Positions 53,974 through 62,258 of a DNA stretch of 64,000 nucleotides are shown here, one piece after another. The notes beneath the pieces are model-generated. The model searched no databases, was not told the DNA's origin, and saw only the letters and a program-made list of their open reading frames with translations. The stretch is from contig CAUJHV010000021.1 of assembly GCA_963205115.1 (NCBI GenBank), positions 118,555 to 182,554 of the forward strand. The letters run 5' to 3'. Both the position numbers and the translations under genes were made by a program. How positions within the stretch are numbered: position 1 is the first letter of the stretch; each line of letters starts with the position of its first letter. Source of the stretch: Pseudomonadota bacterium. GTDB taxonomy: Bacteria; Pseudomonadota; Gammaproteobacteria; Burkholderiales; Burkholderiaceae_C.

Positions 53974-56019
53974 ATGGCCGAAACCCTGAACAACGCGCAG
54001 CTCGAGGCCGTGCACCATCTGCGCAGCCCCTGCCTGGTGCTCGCCGGGGCGGGTTCGGGCAAGACGCGGGTCATCGTGCACAAGATCGCGCGGCTGCTGC
54101 AATCGGGTCTGCAGGCCAAGCAGATCGCGGCCATCACCTTCACGAACAAGGCGGCGCAGGAGATGCGCGAGCGTGCCAAGGCCAGTGTCGGTTCGCGTGC
54201 GGCCAAGGACCTGGCCGTCAGCACATTTCACTCGTTAGGCGTGCGCATGCTGCGCACCGACGGCACGCGCGTGGGCCTGAAGGAAAACTTCTCCATCCTG
54301 GACAGCGACGATGTGCTGGGCGTGCTGCGCGACGCGGGCGGCACGACGGACGCCAAGCTGGCGCGCGGCTGGCAATGGACCATCAGCCTGTGGAAGAACC
54401 AGGGTCTCAATGCCGGCCAGGCGTTGTCCGTGGCGCAGGACGACCACGAGGTGATCGCGGCCAAGGTGATGCAGCGGTACGAAGAGCGCCTGCAGGCCTT
54501 CCAGGCGGTGGATTTCGACGACCTGATCGGCCTGCCGCTGAAGCTGCTGCAAAGCGATGCCGAAGCGCGCGAGAAGTGGCAGCAGACCTTCCGCCACATC
54601 CTGGTCGACGAATACCAGGACACCAACGCGGTGCAGTACGAACTGCTCAAGGCGCTGGTCGGCGACGAGGGCATCTTCACCGCCGTGGGCGACGACGACC
54701 AGAGCATCTACGGCTGGCGCGGCGCGACCATCGACAACCTCAAGCGCCTGCCGCAGGACTACCCCTCGCTGAAGGTCATTCCGCTGGAGCAGAACTACCG
54801 CTCGACCGGCAACATCCTGCGCGCGGCCAACCACGTCATTGCCGCCAACCCGAAGATCTTCCAGAAGAAGCTGTGGAGTGAATTCGGCGACGGCGAACCC
54901 GTGACCGTGGCCGAGTGCGACGGCGAGGAGCACGAGGCCGAGCGCGCCGTGGCGCGCATCCAGGCGCTGCGCGCCCGCGGCGGCGAGGTCAAGTTCGCGG
55001 ACTTTGCGGTCCTGTACCGCGCGAACCACCAGTCGCGCGTGTTCGAGCAGAAGCTGCGTGCGGCGCAGATCCCGTACAAGGTCTCGGGTGGCCAGAGCTT
55101 CTTCGACCGCGCGGAAATCAAGGACCTGTGCGCCTGGCTGCGGCTGCTGGTCAACCAGGACGACGACCCGGCCTTCCTGCGCGCCATCGGTACGCCCAAG
55201 CGCGGCATCGGCACGACCACGCTGGCCAAGCTGGGCGAATTTGCCGGCAAGTGGAAGACCAGCCTGTTCGAGGCCCTGTTCGCCGACAGCCTGGGCGCCG
55301 CCCTGGGCGCCAAGGCGGTGGGCTCGTTGCACGAATTCGGACGTTATGTGAACGACCTGGAACACCGCGCGCGCCAGACCGCCGGCGCCGAGGATGCGCG
55401 CGTGATGCTGCTGGGCTGGCTCAAGGACATCGGCTACGAGCAGCACCTGTTCGACAGCGAGGAAAGCGAGAAGCTCGCCGCTGCGCGCTGGACCAACGTG
55501 CTGGACTTCATCGACTGGATGGCCCGGCGCTGCGGCGGCGAGATCACCCAGGAAGGCGGCACCTTCGAGACCGAGAAGCAGACCGTGCTGCAGGTCGCGC
55601 AGACCATCAGCGTGATCCTCAGCCTGGCCGAGCGCGGCCAGGATCAGGACGTGGTGACGCTGTCCACGCTGCATGCCTCCAAAGGACTGGAATGGCCGCA
55701 CGTGGTGCTGGTGGGCATCAACGAAGGCCTGCTGCCTTTCAAGGGCGGCGACGAGGAGATGACGCCCGAGCGGCTCGAGGAAGAACGGCGCCTGATGTAT
55801 GTGGGCATCACCCGCGCGCGCACCACGCTGATGGTCAGCACCCTGCGCCGGCGCAAGCGCGGGCGCGACACGGTGGCCGGCGTGCCCAGCCGCTTCATTG
55901 CCGAGATGAAACTCAACGAAGGCGTGGTGAAGGAGAATCCTCGCGAGCAGCTGCGCCGGCTGCGTGAGCAGCTCGCGGCGCAAAGCGCCGCGAAGGCATC
56001 GATTCCGCAAGCGGAGTGA
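53974..56019 (+). CDS. rep: ATP-dependent DNA helicase Rep
   Basis: Rep is a 3'-5' SF1A helicase that clears proteins ahead of replication forks. The 681-residue size matches Rep (673) more than UvrD (720). Motifs in order: LNNAQLEAVHHLRSPCLVLA, Walker A AGAGSGKT (24-31), AITFTNKAAQEM, DEYQDTNAVQYELLK, GDDDQSIYGWRGA, QNYRSTGNIL, TLHASKGLEWPHV and YVGITRARTTL. The ATG at 53974 sets the Q-motif correctly. The upstream 130 bases of open frame are the leader; a TATCAT hexamer at 53913-53918 may be the -10. The next gene starts 3 bases after the stop. Confidence 0.94.
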   Translation: MAETLNNAQLEAVHHLRSPCLVLAGAGSGKTRVIVHKIARLLQSGLQAKQIAAITFTNKAAQEMRERAKASVGSRAAKDLAVSTFHSLGVRMLRTDGTRVGLKENFSILDSDDVLGVLRDAGGTTDAKLARGWQWTISLWKNQGLNAGQALSVAQDDHEVIAAKVMQRYEERLQAFQAVDFDDLIGLPLKLLQSDAEAREKWQQTFRHILVDEYQDTNAVQYELLKALVGDEGIFTAVGDDDQSIYGWRGATIDNLKRLPQDYPSLKVIPLEQNYRSTGNILRAANHVIAANPKIFQKKLWSEFGDGEPVTVAECDGEEHEAERAVARIQALRARGGEVKFADFAVLYRANHQSRVFEQKLRAAQIPYKVSGGQSFFDRAEIKDLCAWLRLLVNQDDDPAFLRAIGTPKRGIGTTTLAKLGEFAGKWKTSLFEALFADSLGAALGAKAVGSLHEFGRYVNDLEHRARQTAGAEDARVMLLGWLKDIGYEQHLFDSEESEKLAAARWTNVLDFIDWMARRCGGEITQEGGTFETEKQTVLQVAQTISVILSLAERGQDQDVVTLSTLHASKGLEWPHVVLVGINEGLLPFKGGDEEMTPERLEEERRLMYVGITRARTTLMVSTLRRRKRGRDTVAGVPSRFIAEMKLNEGVVKENPREQLRRLREQLAAQSAAKASIPQAE

Positions 56020-56022
56020 GGC

Positions 56023-56712
56023 ATGGTCCAGCTGACAGCAAGAACGCGAAACCTGACCGTCTTCACCGTCGTGTGCGGCGCCTTGGCCATCCTGTCGGCC
56101 CCCTGGGCCCTGGCCCAGCCGGTGTTGAACGCGGTGTTCAAGCCGCTGGCCACGCTGGGTGTCATCGCCTACGCCTGGGACCGCGGGCGTGACTGTCCGG
56201 TGCAGCGCCGCTGGGTGCTGATCGGCCTGTTCCTGTCGCTGGTCGGCGACATCGCGCTGCTGTGGCCGCAGCAGGGTTTCCTGCCCGGACTGGTGAGCTT
56301 CCTGCTGGCACACGCGGCCTATGTCGTGGCCTTCACGCGTGACCACCGGCTGGCGGCGCGTGTGCTGCCGTTTGCCGCCTATGCGCTGGTGGCCGGGGGC
56401 ATCTTCAGCCTGCTTTGGCCCCATGTGCCAGTGCAGATGCGCGGGCCGGTGGGCGGCTATGTTGTGTTCCTGGCGGCCATGGCGGCGCAGGCGGCGGTGC
56501 TGTGGCTGGCGGGCGCGCCGCGCGGCGCGGTGCTGGCGCTGGGTGGGGCGCTGTTCGTGTGTTCGGACGGGCTGCTGGCGACCGACAAATTTGCGACCAC
56601 GCTGCCGCTGGCCAGCTTGTGGATCCTGGCCAGCTACTGGGCCGCACAGTGGTGCATCGCGAGCTGGCTGTCGCCCGAAGGTGCGCCCATCCGCCTGGCG
56701 CCCGTTCGCTGA
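56023..56712 (+). CDS. YhhN/TMEM86-like lysoplasmalogenase family protein
   Basis: The 229-residue membrane protein has about eight helices and the YhhN pattern: NAVFKPLATLGVIAYAWDRG, LFLSLVGDIALLWPQQGFLP, LVSFLLAHAAYVVAFTRDHR and the late GALFVCSDGLLATDKF. Conserved Asp residues in these motifs are thought to form the active site. The mammalian relative cleaves lysoplasmalogen; bacterial substrates are uncertain. It begins three bases after rep and is probably co-transcribed with it. Confidence 0.9.
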   Translation: MVQLTARTRNLTVFTVVCGALAILSAPWALAQPVLNAVFKPLATLGVIAYAWDRGRDCPVQRRWVLIGLFLSLVGDIALLWPQQGFLPGLVSFLLAHAAYVVAFTRDHRLAARVLPFAAYALVAGGIFSLLWPHVPVQMRGPVGGYVVFLAAMAAQAAVLWLAGAPRGAVLALGGALFVCSDGLLATDKFATTLPLASLWILASYWAAQWCIASWLSPEGAPIRLAPVR

Positions 56713-56809
56713 GTCGGTCGAAGCGGCGCACCATCGCGGGGCTGACCGCTGCACCTGCGGCCTTCAGCTCGCCGCGGGTCGCGCCCGACACACACGCGCC
56801 GGCTGCGCG

Positions 56810-57652
56810 CTACATGCCCTTGAACAGACCGCCGTAGCTGCGGCTGACTTCCAGCTGCTCGCGGTGGCCCTTCACGGCGACGATCTGCCGCCCGCGGAAA
56901 TCGCGCGAGACGCCGGCGATGGCCTTCACGTTGACCAGGGTCGAGCGGTGGATCTGCCAGAACAGCTGCGGGTCGAGTTCGTCGACCAGTTCCTTGATCG
57001 GTTTGCGGATCAGCGCCTCGATCTGCGCCGTCTGCACACGCGTGTACTTCTCGTCGCTGATGAAGAACAGGATCTCCTCGACGGGAATCATCTGGATGCT
57101 CGAACCCACGCTGGCCTGGATCCATTGCAGGTGCGAAGGCGCGCCGCCAGGATTCAGGCGTGACGAGAGCTGGTGCAGCAGCTGCTGCAGCGGTGGCGCG
57201 GGCAGCTCCTGCGGCGTGCCGCGCGAGGCCAGGCGCTGGCGGATGCGGCCGGTCGTCAGCTGCAGTCGCGCGGCATCGGCCGGCTTGAGCACGTAGTCGG
57301 CCACGCCCTGTTCGAAGGCCTCGACCGCGTACTGGTCGTAGGCGGTGATGAAGACGATCTCGGGCAGCAATTCCTCCGGCGCGAGTTCCATCTGCGCGAT
57401 CTGCCGCGCGGCCTCCACACCGGTCAGGCCGGGCATGCGGATGTCCAGGAAGACCACGTCGGGGCGGTGTTCGGCCACCATCTGCACGGCTTCCAGGCCG
57501 TTGCGCGCCTCGGCCACGATCTGCAATTGCGGCCAGACCTCGGCCAGCCGCGTGCGCAACTGGTCGCGCATCAGGCGCTCGTCGTCGGCTAGCACGGCGC
57601 GCGGGCCGGCCGGGCCGCTGGTGGCGGGTGGGGCTGCGGGTGTGTCGCTCAT
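56810..57652 (-). CDS. LytTR-type response regulator
   Basis: The 280-residue regulator has a receiver domain (residues 17-135) with Asp23/Asp24, the phosphoacceptor Asp70 in DVVFLDIRMPG, and Lys123 in YVLKPAD. The C-terminal LytTR DNA-binding domain (about 176-278) has EEILFFISDEKYTRVQTAQI and FWQIHRSTLVNVKAIAGVSR. This pairing is like AlgR/LytT. It lies 10 bases downstream of the LytS-like kinase, which surely phosphorylates it. LytTR regulators often control exopolysaccharide, pili or envelope genes. Confidence 0.92.
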   Translation of the reverse strand: MSDTPAAPPATSGPAGPRAVLADDERLMRDQLRTRLAEVWPQLQIVAEARNGLEAVQMVAEHRPDVVFLDIRMPGLTGVEAARQIAQMELAPEELLPEIVFITAYDQYAVEAFEQGVADYVLKPADAARLQLTTGRIRQRLASRGTPQELPAPPLQQLLHQLSSRLNPGGAPSHLQWIQASVGSSIQMIPVEEILFFISDEKYTRVQTAQIEALIRKPIKELVDELDPQLFWQIHRSTLVNVKAIAGVSRDFRGRQIVAVKGHREQLEVSRSYGGLFKGM

Positions 57653-57662
57653 GGTGCGCTGC

Positions 57663-59198
57663 TCATGCCGGTTCTCCTTCCAGCGATTTATACGGCACGG
57701 TGATCGTGACGATGGTGCCGCCGACGGGATTCGCCGTCACGCTCAGCGCGGCGCGCGGGCCGTAGATCAGTTGCAGCCGCTCGCGGATATTGGCCAGGCC
57801 CACGCCGGTACCCGCCGTGGCGGCCCTGCCGAAGCCCAGCCCGGTGTCGGCCACGCTCACCGCCAGCTTGCCGTGCACGATCTCGGCCTTGACCTTCAAG
57901 CTGCCGCCGTCGGCCTTGGGCTCCAGGCCGTGCTTGATGGCATTCTCGACCAGCGTCTGGATCATCATGGGCGGGAACTCCGCCGACAGCAGGCCGTCGG
58001 GCACGTCGATCTCGGTGGCCAGCCGCTCTTCCATGCGCACCTTCAGGATCTCCAGGTAAGGGCGGATGACGCCCAGTTCGCGCGCCAGGTCGCGCGGCGC
58101 GCTGCTGTCCTGCGTCTCTCGCATCGTGGGCATGCTCGCGCGCAGCAGCGCGATCAGATTCTTCTGCATCTGGCTGGCACGCCGCGGATCGGTCTCGATC
58201 AGGTGGTCGATGCTGGCCAGCGTGTTGAACAGGAAGTGCGGTTCGATCTGGGCCTGCATGGCGGCCATGCGCGCTTCGATGACCTGGCGCTTGAGCGATT
58301 CGGCCTCGGCCGTCTCGGTGGCCTGCGCGGCCTTGACCTCGGCCTGCAGCCGCCCCTTGTAGGTCGCCTTGATGATGATGGAGGCCAGCACCCAGATCAG
58401 CGCCAGGTCGGTCAGAAAGTCGCCCCAGTGCACGGTGCGTGTCTTCTTGACGCGGCGCGTGGCACCGGACATGCCCGCGTCCTGCAGCGCGCGATGGGCG
58501 TCCTGCAGTGCCGCGCGGGCGGCCTCATGCGCCTCGCGGGCGGCCTGGCTGGCCTCGCGCTTGGCGTCCTCGCCCGCACGCTCGGCCTCGGCGCGCGCCC
58601 GATCGGCCTCGCGCACGGCTTCCTTGACCGCCTGGCGGGCTTCGTCGATGGCTTCACGCACGGCCTCGCGGGTGGCGCTGGTGGGCACGTCGATGGTCAC
58701 CGTCTTCTCGTCCGGCGACGCCGCCGCCGAAGCGGCGCTATCCGGCGCGGCGGCAGATGCCGCGGCCGCGGGCTTGCGTGGCCGGATGCGGATGCCGCGT
58801 TCGTCGATCGAGATGTCCACACCTTCGGTACTGCCGCTGGCACCCGGCGCGGGCTTTTCGATCTTGATGACCGGCTCGCGTCCCTTGCTCTTGGACGGCC
58901 TTGTCGACGACGAATCCGGCGCCGCTGGCGGTTCGGGCGGCGGGGGCGGCAACTGCGGCAGCTCGATGGGCTCGTCGACCCACTCGGTGACCTTGTAGCT
59001 GAACGGCGGCAGCGACTGCAGGATGGCCGTGATGGCGATCAGCAGGATCGCCAGCACGAAAAACCGCTTCCAGCTGATCGATACCAGCCAGTTGGCGTAG
59101 CGGTGGTAGCCGCGCAGGAAGGACTGGACGTAGGGCTCGGCCTGCTGGCGCCAGCTCGGTTGCGGGCGGATGGGAGGCGGAGACGGCGGAAAGTTCAT
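57663..59198 (-). CDS. LytS/YehU-type sensor histidine kinase with charged coiled-coil sensor region
   Basis: The 511-residue kinase has one membrane helix near residues 47-63, an extracytoplasmic region of about 200 residues, a second helix at 262-277, and a His_kinase domain with His321 in IEPHFLFNTLASIDHLIE. The ATPase N-box is LVENAIKHGLEPKADGG, followed by GTGVGLANIRERL. The sensor region has a Pro-rich part (PPPPPEPPAA) and a heptad-like Ala/Glu/Arg helix (residues 175-243). This is not a known ligand-binding fold. The ATG at 59198 sets a short cytoplasmic N-terminus; the longer start is less likely. It is paired with the LytTR regulator. Confidence 0.9.
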   Translation of the reverse strand: MNFPPSPPPIRPQPSWRQQAEPYVQSFLRGYHRYANWLVSISWKRFFVLAILLIAITAILQSLPPFSYKVTEWVDEPIELPQLPPPPPEPPAAPDSSSTRPSKSKGREPVIKIEKPAPGASGSTEGVDISIDERGIRIRPRKPAAAASAAAPDSAASAAASPDEKTVTIDVPTSATREAVREAIDEARQAVKEAVREADRARAEAERAGEDAKREASQAAREAHEAARAALQDAHRALQDAGMSGATRRVKKTRTVHWGDFLTDLALIWVLASIIIKATYKGRLQAEVKAAQATETAEAESLKRQVIEARMAAMQAQIEPHFLFNTLASIDHLIETDPRRASQMQKNLIALLRASMPTMRETQDSSAPRDLARELGVIRPYLEILKVRMEERLATEIDVPDGLLSAEFPPMMIQTLVENAIKHGLEPKADGGSLKVKAEIVHGKLAVSVADTGLGFGRAATAGTGVGLANIRERLQLIYGPRAALSVTANPVGGTIVTITVPYKSLEGEPA

Positions 59199-59337
59199 GG
59201 GCGTGCTTCGGGTGCGTGCTGCGCACTGTACGCACACGGCCTCGGCCCGTCCGGGCGGCGCGATGCGCCGGCTGCCGCGCGGGACAGGCTGCAAGCCCGG
59301 CCGATGGACGGCGGCGCGGCAGGCCCCGCGCCTGCCC

Positions 59338-62181
59338 TCAGGTCGCCGTGGGCGCTGTTGGCACCGGGGCCCCTGCCGCCGTGAGCTCGCGTACGCTGGC
59401 CAGCAGATCGTCGTCCGTATACGGTTTGGTCAGGTAGCGGTCCACGCCGGCCGCACGCGCGTTCTGCCGGTGCTTGTCGGTGTCCCGCGAGGTGAGCATC
59501 AGCACCGGCAGGCCGGCCCATTGCGCTTGGGCGCGGATCTGGCGGGTCAGCTCCAGCCCGTTGAGCTGGGGCATCTCGAGGTCGGTCAGCTCGATGTCGA
59601 CCGGCTGGCGCGCCAGCTGGGCCAGCGCGTCGAAGCCGTCGCGCGCGCCGATGACGTCCCAGCCGGCATCGCCCAGCACCTGGGCCAGCAGCTTGCGCAC
59701 GGTGTGCGAATCGTCGACGACCAGGGCGCGGCGCTGCTGGCTGCGCGCCCGCTCACGCAGCGCGCGGATGGCTGAATGGTCGATACGCGTGTGCTCGCCG
59801 CCGAGCGACTCCGTGTCGATCAGCATCACCACACGGCCGTTGGCGCGGATGGCGCCGCCGGCCACGCCGCGGGTCTCGCGCAGCAGGCGGCCGACGTCCT
59901 GCAGCACGAGCTCGCGCGTATCCAGCACGGCCTCCACTTCGAAGGCCACTTCCTCTCGCCCGATGCGCAGCACCACGACGGGCATGCCGCCGTTGGGCGA
60001 TGGCGAGTCGGCCAGTCCCACGGCATGCACCAGTGAGCGACCGGGCCATCGGCCGGTGTCGGTGGCGAGGTGTCCGCCGTCCAGCCGCACGGCCACGGCC
60101 GGCAGGGCCGCGACCACGGCGGTGGACGGCAGTGCAAATGTCTCGCCGCCGGCCTGGACCACCAGCACGTGCGCCGTGCCGGTGGTGGCCGCCAGCTCCA
60201 GCGTGAAGCGCGTGCCCTCGAAGGGCTCGCTGGCAATGTCCAGCCGGCCCTTCATCGCACGCACACGCTGGGCGACCACATCCATGCCCAGGCCGCGGCC
60301 GGAAATGTCGTTGACGGTGTCCCGCGTGGAGAAGCCGGGCAGCAGGATCATGCGTGCCACGTCCTGTGGATCGGGTTCCTGGGCCGGATCGACCAGGCCC
60401 AGCTCGACGGCCTTGGCGTGGATGGCCAACAGGTCCAGTCCGCGGCCATCGTCCTGGCACTGCACCCGCAACTGATGGCCCACGCGCTGCACCTGCAGGC
60501 GGACGCTGCCCTGCGCGGGTTTGCCGGTCTGTTCGCGTGCCTCAGCGGCTTCGATGCCGTGGTCGACGGCATTGCGCAACAGATGCAGCAGCGGTTCGGT
60601 CAGCGCGTCCAGCACGGCCGCGTCCATCATCGTGGACTCACCCTCGACCACCAGGCGCACGCGCTTGCCGGTGGCGGCGGCGGTCTGCGTGACGTTGCGC
60701 TGCAGCCGCGAGACGATCTGGCGGAAGGGCACCAGTCGCGTGTCCTGCAACTCGGCGTGCTGCAGTTTCAAGCCCTGTTCCTGCTCGACGATCAGGCCGG
60801 CCATGGCGCGGGCGTCCTGGCGCGCCTCGCGCGAGAGGTCCAGGCCGTCGGCCACCATTTCCGCGGCCAGCCGTGCCAGGCTGTGCAGCTCGTTGTACCG
60901 GTCCATCTCCAGCGCGTCGAAGGCCTGGCCGCTTTCATCGGCCCGGCTTTGCAGACTGACGCCCTGGCGGTCGATCTGCGCCTGCAATTCCGCCAGACGA
61001 ACGTCCAGTGCCTGGTGGCTCTCCAGCAGGGCGGCCAGTCGGCCTTCCAGATGCTGCAGACGGTCGGCCAGGCGGCCCTGCTGCACCAGGTGCTGGCCGG
61101 CGCGGCGGGTCATGCGCTCCAGGCGTGCGGCCTCCACGCGCAGGTGCGGCGCAGCTTCCACCGCATCCGCCGTGCGCGCGGCGGGCTCGGCTACCGCGCC
61201 TTCGGGCGCGATCGCCTGCGAGGTGTCTGCGGCAGCCGGCAAAGTTTCGGCCGCAGCCGGGTGCGGCGCCAAGTCGGCCCATGTGCCGTCGTCGATGGCG
61301 CGCGCCCATTCGGTCAGGCGCTTGAGCCAGTCCAGCGCATCGGCCGGTGGCGACTCCTCGCCGCGCAGCGCGTAGACCATCTGTTCCAGCGTGCCCGTGG
61401 CCAGAAGCAGGTCCTGGGCCATGGGTGCGGGCAGGGCGCCGTTTTGTGCCTGGGCGAAGTCCAGCACGTCCTCGAGCCGGTGCGCCAGGCGCCCGATGCC
61501 GCGGATGCCGATGATGTTGCCGCTGCCCTTGAAGGTGTGCGCCACGCGCTGCGCCTCGGCCAGGCGTTCCGCCGAACAGCTGCCGTCGGCCAGTGCGCGC
61601 ACGGCATCGCCCAGCCCCGCCAGCTGGTCAGGCGCCTGGGCCAGAAAGGCGTCGTACAGATCGACATCGGTGTCGGCCGGAACCTCGAGTGATACGTCCT
61701 CGGGGCTGGGTTCAGGAAAGGCCGCGGCCCGCGCGTCCTCGTCCTCTTGCGGCATCTGCGGATTGCGCTGCAGCAGTTCGCCCAGCGTGTCCAGCAGCGA
61801 TTCGGGCAAGGGGGTCGGCGCCTGCCGGAAGTAGTCGACCAGCCCAACGGCAGCCACCGCGTCGCCCGGCTGCTGGAAAGCAGGTCCCAGCGCCATGCGC
61901 CAGGCCACCAGCCAGCCCAGGGTGGCTGCGATGCCGGCCTCGTCGGAGAAGGCCGCGAGCTGTGCGGCATCGCGCAATTGCTCGACCGCCACCGCCTGGC
62001 CTTCGAGGCCGACCATGCGTGCCACCGTCGCCAGACGGCCCAGAGTCGTGGCCACGGGCTCGGCGCAGGCCGTGGCCTGCTCGGGCCCGCTGTCCAGCCA
62101 GGCCATCAGTGCCGCGTCGATGTCGTCCGCGGCGCTGTCGAACTCGGCGCGCAGGACCTCGAGAAAATCGTTCAGTCGCAT
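59338..62181 (-). CDS. CheA-like hybrid histidine kinase with receiver domain (ChpA-like)
   Basis: The 947-residue protein is a chemosensory kinase of the type used for twitching motility. An N-terminal helical domain (1-140) is followed by an Hpt domain with His215 in RVAHTFKGSGNIIGI, a linker, the dimer/ATPase core (N-box LLRNAVDHGIE, Asn537; DDGRGLD; GRGLGMDVV), a CheW-like domain (from about 668) and a C-terminal receiver with Asp823/Asp824 and phosphoacceptor Asp867 in ELTDLEMPQLNG. P. aeruginosa ChpA has many more Hpt domains, so this is a shorter form. It is 77 bases downstream of the PilJ-like receptor gene. Confidence 0.92.
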   Translation of the reverse strand: MRLNDFLEVLRAEFDSAADDIDAALMAWLDSGPEQATACAEPVATTLGRLATVARMVGLEGQAVAVEQLRDAAQLAAFSDEAGIAATLGWLVAWRMALGPAFQQPGDAVAAVGLVDYFRQAPTPLPESLLDTLGELLQRNPQMPQEDEDARAAAFPEPSPEDVSLEVPADTDVDLYDAFLAQAPDQLAGLGDAVRALADGSCSAERLAEAQRVAHTFKGSGNIIGIRGIGRLAHRLEDVLDFAQAQNGALPAPMAQDLLLATGTLEQMVYALRGEESPPADALDWLKRLTEWARAIDDGTWADLAPHPAAAETLPAAADTSQAIAPEGAVAEPAARTADAVEAAPHLRVEAARLERMTRRAGQHLVQQGRLADRLQHLEGRLAALLESHQALDVRLAELQAQIDRQGVSLQSRADESGQAFDALEMDRYNELHSLARLAAEMVADGLDLSREARQDARAMAGLIVEQEQGLKLQHAELQDTRLVPFRQIVSRLQRNVTQTAAATGKRVRLVVEGESTMMDAAVLDALTEPLLHLLRNAVDHGIEAAEAREQTGKPAQGSVRLQVQRVGHQLRVQCQDDGRGLDLLAIHAKAVELGLVDPAQEPDPQDVARMILLPGFSTRDTVNDISGRGLGMDVVAQRVRAMKGRLDIASEPFEGTRFTLELAATTGTAHVLVVQAGGETFALPSTAVVAALPAVAVRLDGGHLATDTGRWPGRSLVHAVGLADSPSPNGGMPVVVLRIGREEVAFEVEAVLDTRELVLQDVGRLLRETRGVAGGAIRANGRVVMLIDTESLGGEHTRIDHSAIRALRERARSQQRRALVVDDSHTVRKLLAQVLGDAGWDVIGARDGFDALAQLARQPVDIELTDLEMPQLNGLELTRQIRAQAQWAGLPVLMLTSRDTDKHRQNARAAGVDRYLTKPYTDDDLLASVRELTAAGAPVPTAPTAT

Positions 62182-62258
62182 CGTGCAGCGTCAAGTGTGG
62201 GAGGTGCCGTGCGCCACCGGTCGAGGCGGCGGGCGGATGGCCTGTCGATCGTGGCCGT

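Noticed and set aside
54235..56754. 839-residue minus-strand frame opposite rep
   Set aside because: Antisense shadow of the rep helicase gene; low-complexity composition and no motifs.
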